DNA of 64,000 nucleotides from an uncultured Porphyromonas sp. (GCF_900541275.1 NZ_UQJH01000005.1:44589-108588), one strand, 5' to 3'. Shown: positions 44,787 through 54,387, counted from the first letter of the stretch. Program-made: numbers and translations. The notes: generated by a model not told the origin, from the letters alone.

Positions 44787-44790
44787 TGGG

Positions 44791-46014
44791 TCAGCCGAGG
44801 ATCCGCTTCATCGCCCGCTCCGTCAGCTCGTGCGTGGAGAAGCCGGAGAGGCGGAAGTAGCCCTCGCCCTCGGGACCGAAGCCGACGCCCGGCGTACCCA
44901 CCACGCCCTTCTCCTCGAGGAGGTACTGGAAGAAGTCCCAGCTCCTCGGGTGGCTCTCCGGGGTCTTGATCCAGATGTAGGGCGCCGAGATTCCGCCGAA
45001 GACCTCCATGCCCCGCTCTGCAAAGACGGTGCGGATCATTCGGCAATTCTCGAGGTAGTAGTCGACGTGGTCGCGGATCTGCGACTGAGCCTCAGGCAGG
45101 TAGGAGGCGGCGGCACCGACCTGAGAGATGTAGGAAGCACCATTAAACTTCGTCCCCTGACGCCGCGCCCAGAGCCGATTGAGCTCCACCTTGGAGCCGT
45201 CCTCGAGGTGCGCCTTCAGAGCGTGCGGGACCACCGTGTAGCCGCAGCGGACCCCGGTGAAGCCGGCAGACTTGGAGAAGCTGCGAAACTCGATCGCGCA
45301 CCGATCTGCTCCCTCCAGCTCGTAGATGCTGTGGGGCACGTCCTCCTCACGGATGTAGGCCTCATAGGCGCCGTCGAAGAGGATCACCGCATCCTCAGCG
45401 AGGGCGTAGTCGACGAAGCGCTGCAGGTCGGCTCGCTTGAGCACCGTTCCGGTCGGGTTATTGGGGTAGCAGAGGTAGAGCAGGTCGACGTGCCGGGAGG
45501 GTAGTGGGGGGATAAAGTCATTCTCCTTATTGCACGGCAGGTACTCCAGCCTCGTCCACCGTCCGTCGCGGTACTCTCCGCAGCGGCCCGCCATCGCATT
45601 GGTCTCGATGTAGGCGGGGTATACCGGGTCGGTCACGGCGACCATCACGCTGTCGTCAAAGATGTCGACGATATTGGAGGCGTCCGGTCCCGCACCATCG
45701 CTGATGAAGACCTCCGACCAGTCGACCGGAAGCCCCTTGCTGCGGTAGTCCTTGGCGATGCGCTCCCGGAGGAACTTATGCCCCACCTCGGGGCCGTAGC
45801 CGTGCATCGTCTCGCTGTGGCCCAGCTCTTCCACTGCCTTAGCCATAGCCTGTAGGCAGGCATCCGGCAAGGGAAGCGAGACATCGCCGATGCCCATGCG
45901 GATCAGGTCGGCATCGGGGTGGTGCTTGAGGTGGCAGTCGATGCGGTCATTGATCTCCACGAAGACGTAGCTGTCGGGGAGCTTGAGGTAATTGGTGTTG
46001 ATCTTATGATTCAT
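44791..46014 (-). CDS. dapL: LL-diaminopimelate aminotransferase
   Basis: 407-aa class I/II PLP aminotransferase converting tetrahydrodipicolinate directly to LL-DAP in lysine and cell-wall synthesis. GIGDVSLPLP, HGYGPEVGHKFLRE, YPNNPTGTVL, and the PLP-lysine region SFSKSAGFTGVRCGY are present. Length fits DapL. dapF starts 6 nt upstream in the same direction. A decayed copy of its central part lies at 51971-52171. Confidence 0.94.
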   Translation of the reverse strand: MNHKINTNYLKLPDSYVFVEINDRIDCHLKHHPDADLIRMGIGDVSLPLPDACLQAMAKAVEELGHSETMHGYGPEVGHKFLRERIAKDYRSKGLPVDWSEVFISDGAGPDASNIVDIFDDSVMVAVTDPVYPAYIETNAMAGRCGEYRDGRWTRLEYLPCNKENDFIPPLPSRHVDLLYLCYPNNPTGTVLKRADLQRFVDYALAEDAVILFDGAYEAYIREEDVPHSIYELEGADRCAIEFRSFSKSAGFTGVRCGYTVVPHALKAHLEDGSKVELNRLWARRQGTKFNGASYISQVGAAASYLPEAQSQIRDHVDYYLENCRMIRTVFAERGMEVFGGISAPYIWIKTPESHPRSWDFFQYLLEEKGVVGTPGVGFGPEGEGYFRLSGFSTHELTERAMKRILG

Positions 46015-46020
46015 ACGGAT

Positions 46021-46821
46021 TTATCTTAGCTGAAGTGTGCCATCAAATACCCGGGTGGCGGGTCCGGTCATATAGAGCGGCCGGCTCTCCTCCCCGCTCC
46101 ACTCGATCGTCAGATCACCGCCCGGCATGCGAACGCATACAGGGGAGAGCGCCAGCCCGAGGCGGATCGCCACGGCGGCTGATGCGCAGGCTCCGGTACC
46201 ACAGGCGCGGGTCAGCCCGGAGCCTCGCTCCCAGACCCGCATCTCAAGAGTGTGCCGGTCGATGGGGCGGATCACCTCCACATTCGTCCCCTCGGGGAAT
46301 CGCCGGCTCTGCTCCAGCATCGGCCCCTTGGTCTCGAGCGGGAAATCTCCCTGTGCGAGGATGACGAAGTGGGGGTTGCCCATACTTGCAATGCAGCCCT
46401 CGACTCCCTCGACCGTCTCGGGGGTCGCGGTCACCTCGGGGATGCCCATCTCGACGCGCGCCCCGGTAACCTCTTTTTCTTTATCAAAAAGGAGGTCCAC
46501 AGTCAGGAGTCCCGCCCCGGTATGGATGCGAAGGGAGGTCTCCTCGGTGCGCCCCTCCTCGTGGAGGAGCTTCGCGACGCAGCGGATCGCATTGCCGCAC
46601 ATCTCCGCCTCGGAGCCGTCCTTATTGTATATATGCATTTCGAAGCTTTCGGCGTCGTGCCGGGAGTAGGTCACCACACCGTCGCCCCCGATGCCGGTGT
46701 GGCGGTCGGAGTAGTGCCGGGCGAGTGCAGGATAGTCGAGGGAGGGGTAGCGGTCACGATCGATGTAGATGTAGTCGTTGCCCAGTGCCTCCATCTTGGT
46801 GAAGTGCAGGATCTCGGTCAT
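46021..46821 (-). CDS. dapF: Diaminopimelate epimerase
   Basis: 266-aa cofactor-independent epimerase turning LL-DAP into meso-DAP. Both active-site cysteines are visible, in EMCGNAIRC (about residue 75) and RACGTGACAS (about 212). N-terminus MTEILHFTKMEALGNDYIYI is canonical. The TAACTTTG promoter is at 46853-46860. Its first bases and promoter are duplicated in a relic at 52172-52284. Confidence 0.95.
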   Translation of the reverse strand: MTEILHFTKMEALGNDYIYIDRDRYPSLDYPALARHYSDRHTGIGGDGVVTYSRHDAESFEMHIYNKDGSEAEMCGNAIRCVAKLLHEEGRTEETSLRIHTGAGLLTVDLLFDKEKEVTGARVEMGIPEVTATPETVEGVEGCIASMGNPHFVILAQGDFPLETKGPMLEQSRRFPEGTNVEVIRPIDRHTLEMRVWERGSGLTRACGTGACASAAVAIRLGLALSPVCVRMPGGDLTIEWSGEESRPLYMTGPATRVFDGTLQLR

Positions 46822-46852
46822 TGCTTTGCTCTCAAATTCTTGCTCTGATGCC

Positions 46853-46860
46853 CAAAGTTA
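46853..46860 (-). promoter_or_regulatory. -7 promoter element of dapF-dapL-ruvC
   Basis: TAACTTTG on the minus strand, 31 nt before the dapF ATG. The same box is preserved in the relic at 52260-52267. Confidence 0.65.
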
Positions 46861-46898
46861 CCCATTTTCGCCTCGTTCGCTCTTCCAGGGCAAAAGCA

Positions 46899-48158
46899 TC
46901 AGGATACGGAAGTGATGCTGAAGCGCCCCGCAAAGGCCGGTATCTCACGGCTTGGAATGTGCAGCCTTGTTGCTATTTCTTGCCATCCCCTCACGGCGTC
47001 AGTCACCTCGCTGATGATCTGCCGGGCTACGTTCTTCTCGATCATATACTCCTCAGACGCATCTGCCAGGTATCCTATGTTGGCCTCACTCGTGACGGAG
47101 TTGATCAGGAGGCTCTGATGCTGACTGAGAGTGGGGTTGAGATCATAGGCCGGTGACAGGGTCCAGCCCTTTGCCGTCAGCAAGAAGCCGTGGTTGCGGA
47201 AGTGGTCATCGCTATTGCCGATACATATATTGAAGGCTACTCGTCTGTATAGTTCCTGCAGATTGGCTTGCACGTCCGTGCAGTGCTGGATGATGAAATC
47301 AACTATGTCGAGGTAGCCATAGCCATTGGAGGCATTGTCCCCATCACTCAATCCTAAGAGGGTCATCGCCGAGGCAAAGTGGATCCGCTGCCCCTCCTCG
47401 CCCCGGTCAAACCTTCGAGATAGTAGGGTGTGGTACTTAGGTCCTGAGGCAATCACCTTAGTCTCAGCCACATTAATACCAGCCTCTATGGCTAATTGGT
47501 GGCAAAAGTGCTCCCATAAGCCCACATCGTAGTCGTCCTTTCGGGAGGGAAACTTAGCGATATATAGCGCCCCATCGGTGTCTACTACACTTGCCTTCGG
47601 TCTGGCTCCTCCGAGCGAAGAACCCGGCTGTAGAAGTTGGGTCAGCCACTTCTTGTCAGGCAACTCGTTTGCCTCCTCGCTCTGCTCTATGGCCCGGCTG
47701 GCAGCCTCCAGTGCCCTTATGTCCGTCAAGGGGGGTATCCTCAGTACCGGACTGCTATTGATGAACTCACCACCCGGCGACTCCCTGATGCGGAAGCCGC
47801 CCATACGAGAAAAGTCATCGATGCCCAGGAGGTAGTCAAAGGAGGAAATATGGCGGAGCGGTCGCCCCTCCTCCACGGCCAGGATCTGCTGCTTACGCAT
47901 AAAGAGCATCCTACCCCAGCGATCAGGCAGGGCATCAGAGAAGCACCCGAAGATATCCTTTCCCTCCTCGGTATACTGCATCCCGGGATAGGGATTGAGG
48001 TCTGCACTCAAGAAGAGACTTCCGTAATCCCGAAGCCACTCTCTGTCGAAGGAGAAACCATAGGTGTCACTCCCTCGAAGCGACTCGTAAGAGAGCTTCC
48101 CGACCAACCTCACCTCCTTAAGCCAATCGAAATCGGCATATATCAGCAATGTCTTCAT
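46899..48158 (-). CDS. hipA: HipA-family serine/threonine kinase (toxin-like)
   Basis: 419-aa HipA-like kinase. Gly-rich loop SSLGGARPKA (residues 180-189), catalytic NSDDHFRNHGF (315-325), and metal-binding YDLNP (338-342). In characterised HipA proteins the targets are aminoacyl-tRNA synthetases, with growth arrest when the antitoxin fails; the target here is unknown. The hipB-like gene ends 2 nt upstream. The pair sits between dapF and a broken U32-peptidase copy, interrupting an ancestral dapF-U32 junction. Confidence 0.9.
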   Translation of the reverse strand: MKTLLIYADFDWLKEVRLVGKLSYESLRGSDTYGFSFDREWLRDYGSLFLSADLNPYPGMQYTEEGKDIFGCFSDALPDRWGRMLFMRKQQILAVEEGRPLRHISSFDYLLGIDDFSRMGGFRIRESPGGEFINSSPVLRIPPLTDIRALEAASRAIEQSEEANELPDKKWLTQLLQPGSSLGGARPKASVVDTDGALYIAKFPSRKDDYDVGLWEHFCHQLAIEAGINVAETKVIASGPKYHTLLSRRFDRGEEGQRIHFASAMTLLGLSDGDNASNGYGYLDIVDFIIQHCTDVQANLQELYRRVAFNICIGNSDDHFRNHGFLLTAKGWTLSPAYDLNPTLSQHQSLLINSVTSEANIGYLADASEEYMIEKNVARQIISEVTDAVRGWQEIATRLHIPSREIPAFAGRFSITSVS

Positions 48159-48160
48159 GG

Positions 48161-48481
48161 CTATCCCTTCTTCGAAGCCCGCTGCCTATCCACCATGCTT
48201 AAGTCTTGTAGGCGTCGCCCCAGCTCGTCCTCCTTGGCTAACCATAGGATGTCATCATCGAGCTGAAGCGCATACAACACTCTGAGGTAGATGCCGATGG
48301 CAACGGTTGGGGTCCCCCTTTCGATCCGAGATACCGTGAGGGGGGAGCAGGTGGCTCGCTCTGCCACCTGCTCCATTGTCAGATTGCGCCTGAGGCGAGC
48401 CAGCTTGATCTGTTCGCCTACAGTCTCCATCTTTTGCTCTAACTTTCGGGGCAACTTCGTCCCCATCGTGTTCTTTGCCAT
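48161..48481 (-). CDS. hipB: HipB-like XRE antitoxin/repressor
   Basis: 106 aa from ATG 48481. XRE helix-turn-helix at residues 36-56 (MEQVAERATCSPLTVSRIE). The frame is open 31 codons further upstream, but those run through the promoter and operator, so the shorter start is preferred. As in other hipBA units it probably represses its own promoter, bound at the 13-bp inverted repeats upstream. Confidence 0.87.
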   Translation of the reverse strand: MAKNTMGTKLPRKLEQKMETVGEQIKLARLRRNLTMEQVAERATCSPLTVSRIERGTPTVAIGIYLRVLYALQLDDDILWLAKEDELGRRLQDLSMVDRQRASKKG

Positions 48482-48485
48482 CTCA

Positions 48486-48544
48486 CTCAACCTATCATAT
48501 AGTATGCAAATGTAGGCAATATTTATATTTAATGATAGGTTGAG
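48486..48544 (-). promoter_or_regulatory. hipBA promoter flanked by operator inverted repeats
   Basis: CTCAACCTATCAT (48486-48498) and ATGATAGGTTGAG (48532-48544) are a perfect 13-bp inverted repeat. Between them a TACATTTG -7 element on the minus strand occupies 48507-48514. A repressor bound to both arms would cover or loop over the promoter. Confidence 0.8.
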
Positions 48545-49086
48545 ATGGTCTGTCACAGTGTGTCGCGCTATCAAGCCTCTCCGTGGAGTGCAACACGCTT
48601 GCTGGAGGGGGGCTTTCTGCTCGGCGACCCGCCAGGGGTCGAGGGTGTTGGGGCGGGTCTCGGCACATCGGTCACCGCTTTGCGGATGACCGATGCCTAA
48701 GGAGCGAGCACCCTTGCGGGTGCCACACGGGTGAGCACACCTTGGTATATGATTACCCTAATGCTCAAATGCGTAACCCCTGTGATCTGTGACTCCCTGT
48801 TCAAGCAGCTCGCTTCTCAGAGAAATCTCTAATACCGATATTAGTGTCGCCTAATACCGATAAAAGAATTCTCTAATATCGGTATTAGATCAAGCGCCTA
48901 TCCATCGGGCATTGGACACCCCTCCCTTTGGGCTCCACGGCAAAGGCAGTAGATAGTAGGGGAGGAGGTAGTTAGGATCCATGGAAACAACAGAGGTAAG
49001 GGGGCTGATCTCGGCATTTCTCCCCTATGACAGAAGTGACCGATCCGTGCACCCCGACGACCCATAGCTCCACTTGGGGTGGGTAA
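48545..49086. other. Structured intergenic region beyond hipBA
   Basis: No gene recognised. It contains GACCCGCC...GGCGGGTC (from 48623), an imperfect hairpin near 48660-48697 (GGCACATCGGTCA with TGACCGATGCC), GCACCC...GGGTGC after it, and the repeat cluster at 48829-48888. It separates hipBA from the truncated U32 copy. Confidence 0.6.
48829..48888. repeat. Three-unit 22-bp-period palindromic repeat cluster
   Basis: CTAATACCGATATTAG (48829), CTAATACCGATAAAAG (48851, two changes), CTAATATCGGTATTAG (48873), with 6-nt spacers. The right flank ATCAAGCGCCT matches the cluster at 30742. Confidence 0.88.
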
Positions 49087-49540
49087 AACTGAGGGAAGGA
49101 ATGGGTACCTTTGCACTATGAAGAGAAGCATCGAAATACTGGCACCTGCTTCGTCCCTCGAGGGCGGACGGGTGGCTCTCTCGGCAGGGGCGGACGCAGT
49201 CTATATCGGGGCACCGAAGTTTGGCGCGCGCGCTGCCGCCGGGGTCTCTCTCGAGGACATTGCGACGCTCACCCGAGAGGCACACGAGGTGGGCGCACGG
49301 GTCTATGTGGCGCTCAATACGATCCTGACGGATGAGCAACTCCCCGAGGCGGTCTCACTAGCGTGGGACCTCTATGGTGCCGGTGCCGATGCGCTAATCA
49401 TACAGGATATGGGGTTGCTGATGGAGGAGCTGCCTCCCATTCCCCTCCACGCCAGTACGCAGTGCCACAACGACAGCAACGCCAAGCTCCGCACCCTCGA
49501 GGCGCTGAGTATGGAGCAGGTGGTGCTTATAGAAAAATAG
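49087..49540 (+). pseudogene. Truncated 5' copy of the U32-peptidase gene
   Basis: 49087-49527 matches 52325-52765, promoter box TACCTTTG and ATG (49118) included, with only scattered differences. Homology ends at TGGTGCT, after which the frame meets a TAG at once. About 137 of 636 residues remain (MKRSIEILAPASS...). The lower-GC outer membrane gene begins 87 nt later, so its arrival probably cut this copy. Confidence 0.88.
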
Positions 49541-49626
49541 TCAGTGATACCGCACGACTGATGGGCAAGATAAGAACGGAAAGGAATTTCTCAATTTTAT
49601 AGATCAGAAAACCGAACAACATTATT

Positions 49627-51969
49627 ATGAATAATCGATTTCTATTTTGTACTATATGTGCTATCATACTATTGATGGGTAATGTCTGCTCTGCACAAGT
49701 TATCGGCACAATAGTTAATAGGGAGAAACAACCTGTCGGTGGTGCCTCTGTTACACTGACCTGCAAGGGGAGTCCGGCTAAGAATATTTCTATTTCAAAT
49801 ATGAAAGGAGAGTTTAGGGTGGAAACAAAAACACTTGAGGGACAAGACTGCATTCTTGAAATTAGACATGCTGCCTATGCTCCCTACCTCCTTTCTTTAC
49901 AGAAAATGCCGAAAGCGATAGAGCTTGATACAATAAGATTGGAGGATAACGTCCTCGAGGAGGTGACGGTCATGGCTGATAGAATTATCCATAAAGTAGA
50001 TAGAAAGCTACTGTTTCCATCCCAAGATGACATCAGGCTTTCGAGCTCTGGCTATGATCTCATAGATAAAGTCAACTTGCCCGGAGTTTATGTTGATACG
50101 GCAAACAAAAAAGTGGAGAGGCGAGGGTCGGGAAGTGTTCCTGTTTTTATCAATGAAAAGCGTGCTTCACAAGCCGATGTCGTTGCCCTGCGACCAGATG
50201 AGGTTGTGCGTATAGAGTACATTGATAATCCCGGTGTTGAATTTGGGCTGGAGACACCTACTGCCATCATCAATTTTATCGTTAAGCCTCGAGTGAAAGG
50301 TATGTCCATCGGTTTTAATCTGAATGATGCTGTGACTACGTTGAATGGACAGAATTATATCTATGCACAATATAATCATCGCCTGTCCAAGTGGGGCATT
50401 TACTATCAGAATGATTTTTCAAAGTTAGGCCGAAGACACATCGACCAAACGGATAGCTATATCTTATCTGATGGAAACCTTCACGGAATACGCCGTGAGG
50501 GAATGAATACAATGCTGGCATACGCAAACCATGATTTCGGCATTACCTATGATTGGACAAAGAAGGGATAGTATACTTTTATGGCACAGGCAAGCTGTCA
50601 CTTCTATAATAGTCCGGACAGAGGCCACCGCCAGCGCATTTATGAAACGGGCAAGCCTACATATTACGCTTTGACCGAACCTACAGAGCATTATTTCTCG
50701 CCAACGATAGATTTATTCTTTAGGCGCTATTTTAAGAAAAATCGCACATTGACCTTCAATTTAGTAGGTACCATGTACGACACGAAATATGGATATAGCT
50801 TTAAGACCTTTGACAATGAAGATTTTGACTTGCCGACATCACAATATGGCTACGATACAGACGGCAAACGCTATTCCCTTATAGGTGACGTCAAGTTTAG
50901 CCAGCCTTTGGGCAAGTCCAGCTGGACCTCTGGCGTCAGTCACCTGCAGGGCTATACCAAAAATAAATATACAGGGACTTCCGACATCATCAATGATATG
51001 CACAACAGCAGCACCTATCTTTATTCCCAGATTTCAGGAAGATTCAGCAACTTACGTTATATGCTTGGTTTAGGAGGAAGCTATCAATATTATTCGCAAG
51101 GGACAGAGAGCTATCATTACTTCCTTTTACGCCCATCTCTAAGTCTCAGCCACCCTTTTCTGGACAAGGGAAACATACGATATGTCTTTAATATATCTCC
51201 CAATGCACCATCCTTGGCTAATCTGAGCAATAACAGACAGCAGTCAAATGAATACGAATATCATGTAGGTAATCCTAACTTGAAACCTTACAGCAGGTAT
51301 ACACAGACGCTGACCCTTTCTTACGAGCATAAATACTTCTATACTGAAAACACAACGGGGTACACGTATAGCCGGAATCCTATCTTAGAAGAAATAACGA
51401 GACACAGTGACGCAAATGGGAGGACATGGTTTGACTTAGGCTATGAACAGCAGAAGTCAGCAGCAGACTTTTGGAATTATACAACTGTTCAACTCTATAT
51501 AATACCCAATGTTCTGACTTTGGATGGCGGATTTTCGTACCTGCTATCTCGTTACGTGGGAAATAATTATACCCACGACTTCCATCGCCTATGGGGATAT
51601 GTTGGCTCGAAACTTTTTTTTGGCAAATGGAGCTTTAGAGCTTCTTGGTCTGCAAAGGAAAGAAACTTTAGAGGAGAAAGTGAGAACACCACCGGCCAGA
51701 ATATAGAAGCGCAAGTGAATTATAAACTGAGCCAAAACCTCTCCATTGGTCTTTATGGCTCTCATCTATTCCTGAAAAATGGATCTACCTTCGGGGAGGC
51801 AACGCACTCGCAGTTCATCAAGAAAGATCTAACTGTATATATTCCGGAGTGGGGAAATATGATCTCTTTGAATCTGACATGGAATCTTTCACGCGGACGT
51901 AAATATCAGTCAGATCAAAAGGGTGTATGGAATCGAGACAGCGAAACGGGCATATTTAAAGGTAAGTAA
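49627..51969 (+). pseudogene. Outer membrane beta-barrel (TonB-receptor-like) gene with an in-frame TAG
   Basis: One continuous frame of 781 codons interrupted by a single TAG at 50569-50571; reading resumes at once (YTF, then MAQAS at 50581). The first part (49627-50571) has a signal peptide (ending near VCSAQ), a carboxypeptidase-regulatory-like domain (about residues 24-110) and a plug-like domain (VEVTVMADRIIHK, VNLPGVYVD, RIEYIDNPGVEF). The second part (50581-51969) is barrel strands ending near WNLSRGRKYQSD. Typical of Bacteroidetes outer-membrane beta-barrel family proteins. GC is clearly lower than the flanks, pointing to transfer. It is flanked by duplicated fragments (U32 5' copy, dap relic). 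Readthrough cannot be excluded. Confidence 0.82.
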
Positions 51970-51970
51970 T

Positions 51971-52171
51971 GGTTGTGTTATTGGGGTGGCAGAGGTAGAG
52001 CTGGTCGAAGTGCTGCAAGGGTAGAGGGGGGGATTTAGGTTCATTCTCTTTATTCACGGCAGGTATCATAGCCTCGCCCACCGTCCGTCGCAATACAAGC
52101 CGCAGCGACCCGCCACCGCGCTGGTCTCAATGTGGGCGGGGTTTACCAGGTCGGTCACGAGGATAATCACG
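51971..52171 (-). pseudogene. Relic of the central part of dapL
   Basis: Aligns with about 45451-45649 of the intact dapL, with substitutions and small indels (for example the GTTATTGGGGT...CAGAGGTAGAG stretch). No intact frame. It joins directly to a dapF relic that is not its normal neighbour. Confidence 0.82.
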
Positions 52172-52284
52172 TGTAGACGTAGTCGTTGCCCAGTGCCTCC
52201 ATCTTGGTGAAGTGCATGGTCTTGGTCAGTGCTTTGCTCCCAATTCCTGCTCTGATGCCCAAAGTTACCCATTTTCGCCTCGTT
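52172..52284 (-). pseudogene. Relic of the dapF 5' end and promoter
   Basis: Aligns with 46764-46877, covering the first codons, leader and the TAACTTTG box of dapF. The joint with the dapL relic implies an internal deletion of most of dapF plus the start of dapL. It abuts the intact U32 gene, marking the ancestral dapF/U32 divergent junction. Confidence 0.85.
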
Positions 52285-52342
52285 AACTCACCGCATCGAG
52301 TTTCATGCTGAATTCAGGGGGGCGAACTGAGGGGAGGAATGG

Positions 52343-52350
52343 GTACCTTT
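52343..52350 (+). promoter_or_regulatory. -7 promoter element of the U32 gene
   Basis: TACCTTTG ends 5 nt before the ATG at 52356, so the message would be leaderless. The truncated copy has the same box before ATG 49118. Confidence 0.6.
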
Positions 52351-52355
52351 GTGCC

Positions 52356-54266
52356 ATGAAGAGAAGCATCGAAATACTGGCACCCGCTTCGTCCCTCGAG
52401 AGCGGGCGGGTGGCTCTCTCGGCAGGGGCGGACGCAGTCTATATCGGGGCACCGAAGTTTGGCGCGCGCGCTGCCGCCGGGGTCTCTCTCGAGGACATTG
52501 CGACGCTCACCCGAGAGGCACACGAGGTGGGCGCACGGGTCTATGTGGCGCTCAATACGATCCTGACGGATGAGCAACTCCCCGAGGCGGTCTCGCTCGC
52601 ATGGGATCTCTATGGTGCCGGTGCCGATGCGCTGATCATACAGGATATGGGGCTGCTGATGGAGAAGTTGCCTCCCATCCCCCTCCACGCCAGTACGCAG
52701 TGCCACAACGACAGCAATGCCAAGCTCCGCACCCTCGAGGCGCTGGGCATGGAGCAGGTGGTGCTCCCGCGAGAGGTGAGCACGGCGGACCTGCCGAGCC
52801 TGCTTGACGGGGTAGGGATGCGGGTGGAGAGCTTTGTTCACGGAGCCCTCTGCGTCTCCTACAGCGGGCGCTGCTTCATCTCCGAGGCGTGCCGTGGCCG
52901 CAGTGCCAATCGAGGTGCCTGCGCACAGTACTGCCGCATGAGCTACGACCTGGAGGATGCAATGGGGCGAAAACTTCTCACCGGGCAACACCTGCTGTCG
53001 CTGCGGGACCTCAATCGGACCGAGATCATCGAGGAGATGCTCGACCGGGGTGTCTCGTCGCTAAAGATCGAGGGGCGGCTAAAGGACATCGACTACGTCC
53101 GCAACGTGACCGCCCACTACCGTCGAGTGGTGGATGAGATCATCAGTAGACGCAGTGAGGAGTACTGCCGCAGCTCGTGGGGCGAGACGGAGCTTACCTT
53201 TGCTCCACGACCGGAGCAGACCTTCTCCCGCCGCTTCACCGCCTACAATACCCCACTGCATACGCCGATCCCGACGGAGAGCATCACCCCCTATACCAAT
53301 AAGAGTGTCGGGGAGGAGCTCGGCACGCTCACTGAGTGTCGGGGACGGGAGATGGTGCTGCAGCTCCGCGATATGGGGACTGAGCTGAGTAATGGCGACG
53401 GCCTCCTCTTAGTCTCCTCTGATGAAACAACGACAGCCGGTGCGCTGGTCAATCAGGTGACGCCCCAGGGCGATGGGACCTACCGGCTGAGGCTCTCCGC
53501 CTCGGTCGAGATGACGCCAGGTGCGACGGTCTTCCGCAACCTCAATCATCGGCTGGACCGGCTCCTGAGGCGCGATGATGCCTCGAACCGAAAGGTCCAA
53601 ATAGGTATGGAGTGCGAGGCGACGGAGCAGGGGATTATCCTCCGTGCCTCTGTGGCCGAAGCGCCCTCCATAGCGGTGGAGGTACAGAGGGAGATGGCCC
53701 TGGAGCCGGCAGAGAAGGATCCCACAGCGAGACTCATCGACACGCTCTCCAAGCTTGGCGACACGCCCTACAGGGTCGAGCAACCTGAGCTGAGACTTCG
53801 GGGGCTGTACCTGCCGCCCTCCGTGGTGACGGAGCTGCGGAGGGAGCTTGTGGAGCGACTGAGGGAAGCCTGCCGGAGGGTGATGGTCGAGGAGCGTGAC
53901 CACCGGGGTGAGCGGCTTCGGGAGTGGCGGAAGGACTTCCTCAGTCGGGAGCACTCTCGGGAGGAGTCCGGTCTGCCGGAGAGCCTTGACTTTACCTACA
54001 ACGTCGCCAACCGGCAGGCAGAGCGGCTCTACCGCCGTCTCGGTGTAGAGGGAGAGATCGCCCCCGCTATGGAGGTGGCGATGCCGGAGGGGTCGGTGCC
54101 GGTGATGCAGACCCGTCACTGCCTGCTTCATCGGCTGGGCTACTGCACCCGGGAGGGCAAGCGGCCACCCTTTGCCCTGCCCCTCTACCTCGTCCGTGGC
54201 CAGGAGCGCTCCCGCATCACCACGGACTGCCGCGCCTGCCAGATGACCCTCTGGCTCGACCGATAG
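52356..54266 (+). CDS. U32 family peptidase-like protein (RlhA/YdcP type)
   Basis: 636 aa. TIM-barrel U32 domain (about residues 1-300) with ILAPASS, ADAVYIGAPKFGARA, LHASTQCHNDSN, and the Cys-rich segment ALCVSYSGRCFISEACRGRSAN followed by GACAQYCR; a DUF3656-like C-terminal part ends with a further Cys pair (DCRACQMTLW). Long U32 proteins of this layout include E. coli RlhA, which hydroxylates 23S rRNA; the collagenase label used for shorter members is poorly supported. The clustered Cys could hold an Fe-S cluster. Single-gene unit; its 5' end exists in a second, broken copy at 49087. Confidence 0.87.
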   Translation: MKRSIEILAPASSLESGRVALSAGADAVYIGAPKFGARAAAGVSLEDIATLTREAHEVGARVYVALNTILTDEQLPEAVSLAWDLYGAGADALIIQDMGLLMEKLPPIPLHASTQCHNDSNAKLRTLEALGMEQVVLPREVSTADLPSLLDGVGMRVESFVHGALCVSYSGRCFISEACRGRSANRGACAQYCRMSYDLEDAMGRKLLTGQHLLSLRDLNRTEIIEEMLDRGVSSLKIEGRLKDIDYVRNVTAHYRRVVDEIISRRSEEYCRSSWGETELTFAPRPEQTFSRRFTAYNTPLHTPIPTESITPYTNKSVGEELGTLTECRGREMVLQLRDMGTELSNGDGLLLVSSDETTTAGALVNQVTPQGDGTYRLRLSASVEMTPGATVFRNLNHRLDRLLRRDDASNRKVQIGMECEATEQGIILRASVAEAPSIAVEVQREMALEPAEKDPTARLIDTLSKLGDTPYRVEQPELRLRGLYLPPSVVTELRRELVERLREACRRVMVEERDHRGERLREWRKDFLSREHSREESGLPESLDFTYNVANRQAERLYRRLGVEGEIAPAMEVAMPEGSVPVMQTRHCLLHRLGYCTREGKRPPFALPLYLVRGQERSRITTDCRACQMTLWLDR

Positions 54267-54313
54267 AGATCCGGGTAGGGTCCCTCCGGCGGAGAGGATC
54301 CACTGAAAAGCGT

Positions 54314-54321
54314 TACATTTG
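54314..54321 (+). promoter_or_regulatory. -7 promoter element of the coiled-coil/DUF4112 unit
   Basis: TACATTTG, 66 nt before the ATG at 54388. It overlaps an alternative in-frame start at 54319, which is therefore not used. Confidence 0.55.
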
Positions 54322-54387
54322 AGCAGTCGGGTGGGCGGTGTCGCTCACGGCTGTTTTTTTATATGTACCGAAATTCTCTTTTTTTCT

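Noticed and set aside
50569..50571. TAG read as pyrrolysine or programmed readthrough
   Set aside because: No supporting genes or context signals are seen; a simple nonsense mutation in a foreign gene is more likely.
52066..52272. 68-codon minus-strand ORF
   Set aside because: It is a chance frame through the dapL/dapF relic and spans two unrelated fragments.
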